Of a stretch of 64,000 nt of DNA, positions 35,238 through 43,796 are shown piece after piece. The notes beneath the pieces were generated by a model. The model was not told where the DNA came from, made no database searches, and was given only the letters and a program-made list of their open reading frames with translations. Source of the DNA: Candidatus Obscuribacterales bacterium (GTDB lineage: Bacteria > Cyanobacteriota > Vampirovibrionia > Obscuribacterales > Obscuribacteraceae); NCBI GenBank assembly GCA_019747875.1, contig JAIEQI010000101.1, forward strand, positions 1 through 64,000. Reading direction: 5' to 3'. The number at the start of each line of letters is the position of its first letter. Within the stretch, counting starts at the first letter, position 1. The translations under genes and the position numbers were made by a program.

Positions 35238-35669
35238 ATGTCAATTTCGACTGGTGGTGGCGGTAATTTTGAAGAAATCAATATCACGCCGCTCACCGAC
35301 GTGTTCCTCGTACTGCTGGTCATCATGATCCTGATTGCGCCGATTATTGACAAGTCCGATTTGAAAATCAAACCGCCTGATACGCGGAATGCCAAAAAAG
35401 ACGAAGAGACAAAAGGTATAACTATCGATATCGATAAAGAAGGAAACATGGCTGTTAACGGCCGTGCTATTCCCAAGGATACGACCGGTGAAGGGCTGCA
35501 AGCTAAGCTTCGCGAGGTCCAGAAGAAAACCGGCAAGGATGACCTTCCAGTTACCGTCAATGCTGATGCTGAATCAAAACAGCGTGATGTTGTGGCAATC
35601 ATGAGTGCCGCTGCTGCTGTTGGAATTAAGCGGATGCGTGTTGCAACAAGGCAGCAAGGCGGATACTAG
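35238..35669 (+). CDS. exbD: ExbD/TolR motor subunit
   Basis: 143 residues. One N-terminal membrane helix (FLVLLVIMILIAPI) carries the essential proton-accepting aspartate (Asp21 in PLTDVFLVLL). A periplasmic domain follows (GITIDIDKEGNMAVNGRAIP, then LPVTVNADAESKQRDVVAIM). It partners the ExbB gene 48 nt upstream. The stop codon is followed after one base by the probable TTG start of aroE. Confidence 0.93.
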   Translation: MSISTGGGGNFEEINITPLTDVFLVLLVIMILIAPIIDKSDLKIKPPDTRNAKKDEETKGITIDIDKEGNMAVNGRAIPKDTTGEGLQAKLREVQKKTGKDDLPVTVNADAESKQRDVVAIMSAAAAVGIKRMRVATRQQGGY

Positions 35670-35670
35670 T

Positions 35671-36582
35671 TTGAGACTTGGTCTCTTGGGACATCCTGTA
35701 AAACACTCATTATCGCCGCCCATGCACCGGGCGGCGTTTTTATTTTTCGGGATCGAAGGTACATATGACCTATTTGACATTGAACCGCAAGAATTTGAGA
35801 GCCGCGTATCCAACCTGATTGCCGCTGGGATCTCCGGATTCAACGCTACGATTCCGCACAAGGGCGCTGCTTTGCAGTTATGCACGGAACAGAACCGCTC
35901 TCTTGAAGCTCGCTTGGTCGGTGTTGCAAACACAATTCGAGTAGATTCAGCGGGCGAGCTGCATGCCCATAACACCGATCTGACCGGCTTTATGAACGCG
36001 CTAAGAGAGTTTGAAGGAGGCGTTACCCATTCTTCCTCTCTCGCGATTATTCTCGGTGCCGGAGGGGCGGCCAGGGCATGTATTTTGGGTGCAATTCTTG
36101 CCGGCTACCAGAGAGTATGTGTAATCGCTCGTCGCTTTGAACAATCCGAGGCTATTTGCCAGGAGATCCAGCAGAGCCTGAAAGCAGAAGGAATTGAGTA
36201 TCACGCTGGATTGTCTGCGGCAGCTCCTGCTGCTCTCAAGTCACTGGATGATTCAAAATCCAAGGAAGCTTGTTTGATTGTCAATTGCACCCCTGTCGGT
36301 TTGACTCAGGACACAGTGCCCGAGTTCATCGAGCCTCTCTTTAGAAGGAACCAGTCAAGTTCACGCAAGCTATTTTTTGATACCGTCTACAAACCGGATT
36401 TAGAGGAAACTCCTTTGATGAGGCTGGCCGGTCAAAACGATTACTTTGTCTGTGATGGGCTTGCCATGCTCGTGGAGCAGGCCGCGTATGCATTTCAGTT
36501 CTGGACAGGGCGCCTGCCACCGCACGACTTGTTGCTCTCCGCAGCAAAATCATCACTACAGGCGAACTCTCTCAACAACTAA
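35671..36582 (+). CDS. aroE: shikimate dehydrogenase
   Basis: 304 residues if the TTG at 35671 is used, giving the usual start MRLGLLGHPVKHSLSP; AAGGCGG lies about 12 nt upstream inside exbD. An ATG at 35605 would add 22 atypical residues. Reduces 3-dehydroshikimate to shikimate with NADPH. Substrate residues: SLSPPMH (13-19), Lys64 in ATIPHKG and the NTDLTGF aspartate (Asp103). The nucleotide loop is LGAGGAARA. Slightly long because of an insertion around QSLKAEGIEYHAGLSAAAPA. Confidence 0.93.
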   Translation: MRLGLLGHPVKHSLSPPMHRAAFLFFGIEGTYDLFDIEPQEFESRVSNLIAAGISGFNATIPHKGAALQLCTEQNRSLEARLVGVANTIRVDSAGELHAHNTDLTGFMNALREFEGGVTHSSSLAIILGAGGAARACILGAILAGYQRVCVIARRFEQSEAICQEIQQSLKAEGIEYHAGLSAAAPAALKSLDDSKSKEACLIVNCTPVGLTQDTVPEFIEPLFRRNQSSSRKLFFDTVYKPDLEETPLMRLAGQNDYFVCDGLAMLVEQAAYAFQFWTGRLPPHDLLLSAAKSSLQANSLNN

Positions 36583-36705
36583 AGCGAGCGAAAACTGCTT
36601 CATTTATCAGACGAGACAAAGCAACCTCAAGGTCCCCGTTTATTTATGGACGGCTATAATAGATAAAGCACCGGGCGGCTTTTGGCGACTTACTAAGGAG
36701 CACTT

Positions 36706-37275
36706 ATGGTTTGGGATGGTTTTCTCTTCCTTGTCTTGATCTCACTTTGCATTGCCGGTTGGAACGTTGGGATCATCAATTCCTGGCGTGCGCCTATTGC
36801 AATGTTGATTGCCACAATCGCTACGCAGCAGTTCTATATCGACTTTTCTACGTGGATCGTTCAGCAATTAATGGTTAAGCCTGATTGGGGTACCTTTCTG
36901 GGTTACTTGATGATGTGGCTTGGTATCGAGATTACCGTGGAAGTATTGATGACGGTAATGCTGCCCTGGGGCAGGAAAGAACGTCCATTAGCATTTGACA
37001 GAGGCGGCGGCGTCGCACTGGCAATCGTGCGTTGGATGATTATCTGTACTCTGCCGCTCATGGCTATGCAAGAACCCAGCAAGATCCCGACGCCACCGCC
37101 GAAAGATGATGGATTGATCAATCCGATCAAGATTGGCTTCAACGATTCGCACATGATCCAAATGTTCGCAGGCTTAGGTCGGTCCCTTACTCCGGCATTC
37201 AAATTCATTGTCATTTCTGACAAGGCACCGAGTTTCAAACCCAATTTCGAGCGTGAGAAAGTCAATCTCGAGTAA
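36706..37275 (+). CDS. CvpA-like integral membrane protein
   Basis: 189 residues. AAGGAG lies 6 nt before the ATG. Four hydrophobic segments are visible: FLFLVLISLCIAGWNVGII, WRAPIAMLIATIATQQFYI, WGTFLGYLMMWLGIEITVEV and VALAIVRWMIICTLPLMAM. The opening DGFLFLVLISLCIAGWNVGI with a following Arg and the overall order fit the CvpA family, but the match is weak. The C-terminal 55 residues are soluble. A terminator follows at 37301. Confidence 0.55.
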   Translation: MVWDGFLFLVLISLCIAGWNVGIINSWRAPIAMLIATIATQQFYIDFSTWIVQQLMVKPDWGTFLGYLMMWLGIEITVEVLMTVMLPWGRKERPLAFDRGGGVALAIVRWMIICTLPLMAMQEPSKIPTPPPKDDGLINPIKIGFNDSHMIQMFAGLGRSLTPAFKFIVISDKAPSFKPNFEREKVNLE

Positions 37276-37300
37276 TCGGAAAACAACCTTAGTTATAAAA

Positions 37301-37326
37301 AAGAGCCCATGAATGTGGGCTCTTTC
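37301..37326 (+). terminator. rho-independent terminator
   Basis: Stem AAGAGCCCA / TGGGCTCTT (9 bp) with a TGAATG loop and a preceding A-tract (TTATAAAAAAG). It could also work for transcription from the opposite strand. Confidence 0.8.
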
Positions 37327-37472
37327 CATTTCTGCCTGCTTTGATTAAGCCATTGCCCCGAATTCAAGCAAGAGTCTGCTAAAAGCTTTTCATAAGAATG
37401 TAGGCGGCATCCAAAGATTTCTTGTGATATTGCATCTGGTATCACTATTTGTTTGATGAGTGACTCTTGCGA

Positions 37473-38537
37473 TCAAAAAGGTACTGCTCTGCGCAATATG
37501 TGAGCAAGCAGCACCGGGATAAACAGTAAGTTTCGCAAGCAGGCATGTATCCAGTTGTATCCGGGAATCTCGTAAGTTTGTCCGTTCATTTTTGCATTAA
37601 GGTTTCTTGCAAGAATCTCAAGATGAGTTTTCCCAAAAGGTCCATCATTGATCTTCGCGATTAAATCGTTCGGCAATTGTGATGCCCCATGCCATGCGCC
37701 GATCCATGCTCCTGTAATTGCACCAATCGAGTCCGCATCCCCTCCGCTGTTCACCGCTTCCACGATCGCTTCAAATGGCGAATCACCAAAACGCAAGGTG
37801 CAATACAAGGCAAAGGACAATGTGTGAACTACATATCCGGTTGTTCTCAATTGCTTAATTGCGCTTTCTTTCGAAGTTTCGCTTTCTACCAATGAGATTG
37901 CAGTTTTCAAAGCCAATTTCAGCTCTTCGTTGCGAACCGAATCAACAATGTTCTTGCAGTTCTTCAGCACTACCTGGGCGCTGGTATCATTTGGCAGTTT
38001 GCTCAGAATGGCTGCGAAACTCGCACAAAAGAGTGCGCCCTCGATTGCTCTGTCATCTGTGTGAGTGATCCTCGATATTGCCGTTCCGAGTTCGGTACGC
38101 TCAGCCGCATTTTCCCAAAACACTACTCCCAAAATCGCGGCACGCATAGCTGATCCGTTGCCCGCAGATTTCACCCCGCTGTTTGGAATCAGCAAGAGAA
38201 TTTTTGCGCATGCTTTCAAAGTTGCCATTCCTGCAGAGAACGGCATCCTTAAGAACCAACCTGCCAGCGAGCGCTTGAAATATGAGGTGCACTTCGATTT
38301 CTCACCTCCGGATCGCAAGATAGCCGTTGCTAATAGTGCGGTCTGCTCGGTGTCGTCGGTGCAGTAGCCAATATCGCCCAGGATGCGGAATGATTGCACT
38401 CTGCCAAAGATCTGATTTATTCTCTTTTGAGACAGGTTCTCGCATGGGAAGCCCAATGCATCACCAAGCGCGGTGCCAAATAAGACCCCGCGAATCTTGT
38501 CCAAACTATCTACTTCATTAAGTTTGCCAGCTTCCAT
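37473..38537 (-). CDS. ADP-ribosylglycohydrolase (DraG/ARH-like)
   Basis: 354 residues. Dinuclear-magnesium fold signatures are visible: GVLFGTALGDALGFP (17-31), CTDDTEQTALL (the TDDT metal motif), NGSAMRAAILGVVF, THTDDRAIEGA and SGGDADSIGAITGAWIGAWHG. It hydrolyses ADP-ribose from proteins, nucleic acids or small adducts. No ADP-ribosyltransferase is adjacent, so a specific partner is not evident. About 45 residues after the catalytic core end in a hydrophobic segment (RNLLFIPVLLAHILRR), which may bind the membrane. Confidence 0.88.
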   Translation of the reverse strand: MEAGKLNEVDSLDKIRGVLFGTALGDALGFPCENLSQKRINQIFGRVQSFRILGDIGYCTDDTEQTALLATAILRSGGEKSKCTSYFKRSLAGWFLRMPFSAGMATLKACAKILLLIPNSGVKSAGNGSAMRAAILGVVFWENAAERTELGTAISRITHTDDRAIEGALFCASFAAILSKLPNDTSAQVVLKNCKNIVDSVRNEELKLALKTAISLVESETSKESAIKQLRTTGYVVHTLSFALYCTLRFGDSPFEAIVEAVNSGGDADSIGAITGAWIGAWHGASQLPNDLIAKINDGPFGKTHLEILARNLNAKMNGQTYEIPGYNWIHACLRNLLFIPVLLAHILRRAVPF

Positions 38538-38548
38538 TTCCTATTCGG

Positions 38549-38655
38549 ATGAGCGCAGGAGTTAAGAGTAGCGATAAACCTGGAAACCAGCTCGTGTTAT
38601 GAGCGGAAGAGTTAAGAGGGGCGATAGCCCTGCAAAACTCCGCAGCGTTTAAATT
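38549..38655 (+). repeat. copies 4a and 4b of the dispersed repeat (tandem)
   Basis: Two head-to-tail units. The first (38549-38580) is GATGAGCGCAGGAGTTAAGA then GTAGCGATAAACC and is incomplete. The second (38599-38655) is full: ATGAGCGGAAGAGTTAAGAG, then GGGCGATAGCCCTGC, then AAAACTCCGCAGCGTTTAA. The full unit folds as an outer GCGG-AAGAGTT/AACT-CCGC stem with an inner GGGC-GATA-GCCC hairpin, and reads as a mini frame MSGRVKRGDSPAKLRSV-stop. Confidence 0.75.
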
Positions 38656-38995
38656 AAAACACGCCTTGCCCTTCGAAGAAGATCGGCACCAGTTGCATTG
38701 CTAAGCCAAGTTCGCCTTCAATGGCGAGCATTCCGGACATAGCCGCGGTCATAGCAGAAAGCTTGCCTTGCATAATCATACTCAAGTCTTCGGCAGATAC
38801 TGAGATGGTGCAATCTGGTGCTTGTGAAACTCCGTGACTGTAGGGCTCAACTTCGAGTGTGCCGTTGTTGATCTTTGTAAGCCAAACTCCATCGTCAATG
38901 CCTGTAATGCGGAATAGGTAGGTTGCGGAAACATTCTGTGCCGCAGCGCTATTGAATCTCTTCTTGAGTTCGTCCATCGGATTCACGGTAATCAC
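38654..38995 (-). CDS. SCP2 sterol-carrier-domain protein
   Basis: 113 residues with a stand-alone SCP2 fold: MDELKKRFNS, then YLFRITGIDDGVWLTKINNG, then CTISVSAEDLSMIMQGKLSA, then AMSGMLAIEGELGLAMQL. Such proteins bind lipids or fatty-acyl chains in a hydrophobic tunnel. The start is a GTG at 38995 with GAGG 11 nt upstream; an ATG six codons later is an alternative. The dispersed repeat abuts the stop. Confidence 0.85.
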   Translation of the reverse strand: MITVNPMDELKKRFNSAAAQNVSATYLFRITGIDDGVWLTKINNGTLEVEPYSHGVSQAPDCTISVSAEDLSMIMQGKLSAMTAAMSGMLAIEGELGLAMQLVPIFFEGQGVF

Positions 38996-39141
38996 GTTAA
39001 ATTGAACCTCACAAAACAGGATATGCCAAACAGCCGAATATCGGTTGGGAAAAGGCGATTATACCTTTAGCAGCTCATGCTTAGCCTTTTATGAGGAAAT
39101 TTTGTTGAATGAAAGGCTGGCTTTGATACATACTGAAGGAC

Positions 39142-39897
39142 ATGAGCGATGACGGCGAGGCGATCGAAAAATTTTTGTCTGGTCTGGAGAAGAGCCAGTC
39201 CTCAGCTGCTGGCCAGCGATCTGGTTTTTCCAATGGTAAATCTCAGAATACAAATGAGCGCGGACGAAGGAAAGAGAAACCGCAGCTTTCAGCAGTAGAT
39301 AAGGTCTTACCTGATGTATTATCGCGTCTCGGGCTCGACAGGCGGCTAAAAGAGCACAGTCTGATGCAAATGTGGCTGTCGATTGCTCCCAAGCCGATCG
39401 CTGAGCGTTCCCGCCCTCTATTTATAGACTCTCAGCACAATCTAGTCGTTACTGTCAGCGACGCCTCGGTAGCCCAGGAGATTAGCCTGATGAAGAATCA
39501 GCTAATCCCTCACCTGTCCCGTGTTGCGAAGACTTTGGCATTGCCATTTGCAGGTATAAGAATCGATCTCAAGCATTATCATCAGCCCAAAGAACTCGAG
39601 CCCGCTCCGGCCGAAGAACCGCTGCCGATGCCGAGTGAAAAAGATTTATATGATCAGCATTTGACCAAATATGATAATGGACTCATTCAAGATCTTTCTA
39701 ATAAGCTCGCCGAAGAGAAAACTCCGCCCGAAATTGCCGCGAAAGTTCTAAAAACTTTTGAACACCAGTTGCGTTTGGCACAATGGCGAAAACTAAACGG
39801 CTACCCGATTTGCAGGAACTGCAGTAATCCGGTTTTTCGCCTGCACGAGAAGGGCGCGAATAAACTTTGTTTTAACTGTATGATCCAGTCAGAATGA
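39142..39897 (+). CDS. DciA/DUF721-like protein with C-terminal zinc ribbon
   Basis: 251 residues. The central part (about 50-140) fits DUF721/DciA: LPDVLSRLGLDRRLKEHSLM, then WLSIAPKPIAERSRPLFID, then LVVTVSDASVAQEISLMKNQ. DciA helps load the replicative helicase. The C-terminal end adds a zinc ribbon, ICRNCSNPVFRLHE and CFNCM, not present in E. coli-type proteins. The first 45 residues are disordered. It precedes ftsE by about 130 nt on the same strand. Confidence 0.75.
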   Translation: MSDDGEAIEKFLSGLEKSQSSAAGQRSGFSNGKSQNTNERGRRKEKPQLSAVDKVLPDVLSRLGLDRRLKEHSLMQMWLSIAPKPIAERSRPLFIDSQHNLVVTVSDASVAQEISLMKNQLIPHLSRVAKTLALPFAGIRIDLKHYHQPKELEPAPAEEPLPMPSEKDLYDQHLTKYDNGLIQDLSNKLAEEKTPPEIAAKVLKTFEHQLRLAQWRKLNGYPICRNCSNPVFRLHEKGANKLCFNCMIQSE

Positions 39898-40031
39898 CAG
39901 ATTGGAAGGCTCTCACGGGACCTCGTGACTTCTGTGTTAGCATAGGTACTCGAATCCAAAACCGTGTCTGGTAAAGGTTTATAGCTTTCGTACTGTAGAT
40001 GAAAGCTATTCTGGAAATCCGAGGTATCGCC

Positions 40032-40721
40032 TTGATCCGTCTGCAGAATATCCATAAAGAATACAATGGCAAGCCAGCCCTTATCGACGTCAATTTGCAC
40101 ATCGGTCTGGGCGAATTCGCTTTCCTTGTCGGTCCTTCCGGTGCCGGCAAATCAACATTGATGCGCTTGCTTTATCGCGAAGAATCGCCGACTAGAGGAA
40201 CCGTCACTATCGGCGGTGTCAACATAACTCGTCTTTCGCGCAGTCAAGTTCCGCTACTGCGTCGCCGGCTCGGCATTGTGTTTCAGGATTTCAAATTACT
40301 GCCCAGGCAGACCGTTTTTGATAACGTGGCCTATGTTCTGAGGGCTCTGGGCGTGGACGAAATTGACGTTCGTCGCCGTGTCAGCAGTGCGTTGGCTATC
40401 GTCAGTCTTGAAGATAAGGACAATGAGTTTCCCGAAAATCTCTCTGGTGGCGAGCAGCAGCGTGTGGGAATTGCGCGCGCAATTGTAAATGGTCCGCCGG
40501 TGCTGTTGGCAGACGAGCCGACTGGAAATCTTGATCCGCAAACATCATTGGAAATCGTGCAATTGCTTGATCGCATCAGCCAGCGTGGCACAACGGTGTT
40601 GATTTCGACGCACGACCAACCGATCGTCGATGCGATGCGGAAGCGCGTTATCAGCTTAAAGAACGGACAAGTCATTTCCGACGTCAACAGTGGCATCTAC
40701 GAAATGGAGGCGCTCAGGTAA
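40032..40721 (+). CDS. ftsE: cell-division ABC ATPase FtsE
   Basis: 229 residues from a TTG at 40032 with GAGG 7 nt upstream, giving the standard start MIRLQNIHKEY. An ATG at 39999 would add 11 residues but has no ribosome site. Walker A GPSGAGKS (34-41), Q-loop VFQDFKLLP, signature LSGGEQQR and Walker B VLLADEPTGNLD are all present. It works with FtsX in the cytoplasmic membrane to activate septal peptidoglycan hydrolases. ftsX follows after 4 nt. Confidence 0.94.
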   Translation: MIRLQNIHKEYNGKPALIDVNLHIGLGEFAFLVGPSGAGKSTLMRLLYREESPTRGTVTIGGVNITRLSRSQVPLLRRRLGIVFQDFKLLPRQTVFDNVAYVLRALGVDEIDVRRRVSSALAIVSLEDKDNEFPENLSGGEQQRVGIARAIVNGPPVLLADEPTGNLDPQTSLEIVQLLDRISQRGTTVLISTHDQPIVDAMRKRVISLKNGQVISDVNSGIYEMEALR

Positions 40722-40725
40722 CCCC

Positions 40726-41595
40726 ATGCGCAACATCAGAATTTTTCTTCGTGTGCTGAGAGAAACAACCATTGGTCTGAAAAGAAGTGGTTGGTCCAAC
40801 TGGTTAGTGATTAGCATTCTTGCTGTGGCGTTGACCATATTTGGTGGCGTTCTGCAAACGACCATGGCAATCAAAGGTGTTGTATCGTCCTGGGGCTCGC
40901 AGCTGGAGATCTCAGCTTATCTGAAAGATGGATTCGATCCACAGAAAGTCGCGCGCAATGTCAGCCAGCTTCCCGATGTGCAATTGGTTGAAATTGTCCC
41001 TAAAGAAGTTGCTTGGGCCGAGATGCAAACGAACTATAAGGTTGCAGCTCTCAACAATCCATTGCCCAACACCCTGCACATCAAACTCGCCAATGTGCAA
41101 GCAGTTGAGAAGACGGCAGATAAGCTCAAAACTTTCTCCTCTATCGAACACATAAGATTTCCGTTGAAGGTCGCACGCAATCTGAATAAAGTGCGGCAGT
41201 TTTTGGAGATAGCTGGATTCGTTATCACAGGAGCTTTGTCAGCTGCGACTCTGGTAGTTATTGGTAATACTATCCATTTAGTAATTCAATCAAGGCAGCG
41301 AGAAATCGAGATTCTCAGCCTTACTGGCGTCAGCCCCTGGTATATAAAAGGTCCTCTGATTTTGCAAGGCGCAAGCTACGGAATGGGGGCTGCGTTGATT
41401 GCTAGTGCTTTCTTGTTTGGGTTGCATGCCTATATGGACCCGTACATTCACGAACAGCTCCTCAGCTTCTTGCCCATGAACAGCACTGGGCTGGATGCCG
41501 GATTGCTACCAACGCTCGTAGTCGTTCTAACTCTAGGCGTAGCAGTGGGCGCAGGCGGCTCCGCGTGGACATCCGGACGCTTCATCAAGATCTAG
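40726..41595 (+). CDS. ftsX: cell-division membrane protein FtsX
   Basis: 289 residues from the ATG at 40726, just after the ftsE stop; a longer frame from 40690 overlaps ftsE. Four membrane segments are visible: SNWLVISILAVALTIFGGVL, EIAGFVITGALSAATLVVIG, GMGAALIASAFLFGLHAYM and LPTLVVVLTLGVAVGAGGS. A large extracytoplasmic loop (about 50-155, SAYLKDGFDPQKVARNVSQL) should contact the hydrolase activator. RQREIEILSLTGVSPWYIKG is the typical cytoplasmic loop. Confidence 0.93.
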   Translation: MRNIRIFLRVLRETTIGLKRSGWSNWLVISILAVALTIFGGVLQTTMAIKGVVSSWGSQLEISAYLKDGFDPQKVARNVSQLPDVQLVEIVPKEVAWAEMQTNYKVAALNNPLPNTLHIKLANVQAVEKTADKLKTFSSIEHIRFPLKVARNLNKVRQFLEIAGFVITGALSAATLVVIGNTIHLVIQSRQREIEILSLTGVSPWYIKGPLILQGASYGMGAALIASAFLFGLHAYMDPYIHEQLLSFLPMNSTGLDAGLLPTLVVVLTLGVAVGAGGSAWTSGRFIKI

Positions 41596-41674
41596 TAACA
41601 GAAATAGAGGAGCTGCTGCGCTTTTCGTTCGGTAGCACAGTTGCTTGATAGCTTGGCTCGTTCGCGGTCCTGAT

Positions 41675-41700
41675 GTATGGAGCGCGGACGTCCCGTCTGC
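41675..41700. repeat. copy of the GC palindrome family
   Basis: GTATGGAGCGCGGACGTCCC then GTCTGC. It is identical to the left end of the 5837 element for the first 16 bases; the CGTCCGC partner is decayed to CGTCTGC. It sits between the convergent ends of ftsX and the glycosidase gene. Confidence 0.6.
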
Positions 41701-41707
41701 CTCGGAC

Positions 41708-43501
41708 TTAAAGGGATTCCACGCTTTGCGTAAGTAGTTGGGACATCCGTTTTGTCCAAGCGCTTTTGCTAATCGGATGCTGATCAAGTAATCCGTCCAG
41801 TTTGTTTTTGACTGATCTAACTCTTTCAATTGCACTGCCACGATTAGAATCTGTGTTCGGTAGCCGCCTAAAGTCAGGTCTGATTTTGCCACCTGGCTCT
41901 TGCTTCGCCAATAGCTCTATCGACTTTGCGGCGACTTGCACTTCTTGTTCGTATTGCTTGAATTCCATTTGCATCTTGGGTTCATTCGCTATAGACTTAA
42001 GCGCAATTCTCGACAGGTTTTCAAAGTCTTTGAATGCGCGTCTAGCTTGATCCAATTCAAGTTCTCTAAGCCGCCGCGAGTCCAAAACGCTTGTGGCAAA
42101 CAATGTTTCGCCAGGCAGCTTAAGCTCGCGAACAATTTCGATTTCGCGCATCATTCCCTTGGGGTTAACGCGGGAAACCATGATGCCAGGCAGCAAGACA
42201 CCTTTGTCGTTTGATTCGTGCCTAATCTCTTTGATGTCCGATTTGAATTTCCTTTCAAAGGCGGGAGTAAATTCGGCATCACGGCTGGTGACATCATGTG
42301 GCACATAGGTCATTGGATTCAATGTGTCGACCGATCCATTCTTGATCCAGCGCGACCACTGTTGGCGGACTGTATCGTTAAGATCGCAAGGATAAACCGC
42401 CGCTGATACATCCAGTTTTGGATTCAGTGCCCGCATTTTGTTGGAAGTATCTAGAACGAAGTCATCTATTTGTTTGTTCTTCCACTCGTTCCAATCTCTC
42501 AGCATTTGCCCTCTAATCTCGGACGGCAAGCTTGGTAGCGCAGTATTTTTATACTGCGGATAGATCGCCTGGAATTGCTTCCAATTGTTGTGATTCAATC
42601 CCATTCCTTCGTTGTGAAATGGGTAGCGAATGTAATCGTATTGGATGCCGTCAATATCAGGGTAGCGCTCAGCAATTTCAAGAAGCATGTCTTGCGCGAA
42701 CTTGCTTGCTTGAGGATTTGCAGGATCGAGAAAAACATCGTGTGTGCGCTCCGGTAAGCGTCCGTCGTACATCCTCAATGCCCAGTCACCGTAGGGGTTA
42801 TCCGGTGTCGCCTGGTTGTGCTCTTCCAGAACTGGTCCGGCTGGCGGAAACTTCCGATTGGGATAATTTGTTTTGAATTGTTCGTCTAGGGCGCGGTTGC
42901 AAACTGCAAAGACTTTTGTCCATGCCTCTACCTTCATGTTATTTGCATGCGCAGTATCAATGGCTTCCCTGAGAGGATCCCACGTCGACCACTTCTCAAG
43001 GTCCGGATTTTTCTTCAAGAGTTTTGAGTCATAGAGTGCATAACCACCGTTATCGCATTCTATGTAGATAGTTGTGATACCAGCCTTCTTGAGGGCGAGT
43101 ATCTTTTTACTCAGTTCTTCGGGTCCTGAACTGACTATATCCTTTCTGTCGAGCCAAATGGCGCGATTCTCTTCGCTTCCTTCTATGATGCGCTCGGCAA
43201 GCGTTTCATAAGCTTTTTGCGCTCTGAGATTCCCGATTCCTTGTGAAATTGAAGGCTCCCCGTTTCTTTTTATGCGTTCGTATTCTTTGAAAAGGGCGTT
43301 TGCGGATTTCAAATCACTCTTCAATTCTTTGACTTCTGAAGCGCTCAAGCTTCCGCTTCTTCTAGCCAGATGCAGAGCGTCTTTTGTACTTTCCCTCAAA
43401 TTGTAGAGCCTCTGCTCTTCAGCAAGCTGTTCGTGGAATGCAATGATTTGTGGCTCAACGTCCGCACCGTTGAGCTTGTCCTCTCTTCTGTTTTCGAGCA
43501 T
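41708..43501 (-). CDS. GHL10-type (DUF187) glycosidase-like protein
   Basis: 597 residues. Residues about 120-430 form a TIM-barrel of the GHL10/DUF187 group: RAIWLDRKDIVSSGP, then KAGITTIYIECDNGGYALYD, then IDTAHANNMKVEAWTKVF, then DVFLDPANPQASKFAQDMLL, then IDGIQYDYIRYPFHNEG and LNPMTYVPHD. Relatives are secreted glycan hydrolases acting on wall or matrix polysaccharide. This one starts with a coiled-coil-like charged segment and shows no signal peptide, so export is unclear. The C-terminal 100 residues are helical. Confidence 0.75.
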   Translation of the reverse strand: MLENRREDKLNGADVEPQIIAFHEQLAEEQRLYNLRESTKDALHLARRSGSLSASEVKELKSDLKSANALFKEYERIKRNGEPSISQGIGNLRAQKAYETLAERIIEGSEENRAIWLDRKDIVSSGPEELSKKILALKKAGITTIYIECDNGGYALYDSKLLKKNPDLEKWSTWDPLREAIDTAHANNMKVEAWTKVFAVCNRALDEQFKTNYPNRKFPPAGPVLEEHNQATPDNPYGDWALRMYDGRLPERTHDVFLDPANPQASKFAQDMLLEIAERYPDIDGIQYDYIRYPFHNEGMGLNHNNWKQFQAIYPQYKNTALPSLPSEIRGQMLRDWNEWKNKQIDDFVLDTSNKMRALNPKLDVSAAVYPCDLNDTVRQQWSRWIKNGSVDTLNPMTYVPHDVTSRDAEFTPAFERKFKSDIKEIRHESNDKGVLLPGIMVSRVNPKGMMREIEIVRELKLPGETLFATSVLDSRRLRELELDQARRAFKDFENLSRIALKSIANEPKMQMEFKQYEQEVQVAAKSIELLAKQEPGGKIRPDFRRLPNTDSNRGSAIERVRSVKNKLDGLLDQHPISKSAWTKRMSQLLTQSVESL

Positions 43502-43796
43502 TGTGTCCGCCCTCTAAAACGGCAATTGACTGTGGTCAGTCTTCTGTACCGATCAATGTTGGCGACTCTAGCGATTGAATTTGAGATTTGTTTGAGATGC
43601 TGCTATTCAAGTTTCGTATTTCCATCCAGTCAAACGGCTCAACACAGCCTGGAATTGCCCCGCGTGCTGGCAGCTGTGTTAGCTTTCTTTGATTCTGCCT
43701 GATTTAGACTGGTTCGAAAATCAGAATTTAGGATCCATGAACTCGGTCATGATCTTGAGTTCTCTGATTACGATCTGCTGATGTGCGCTGATTGTG

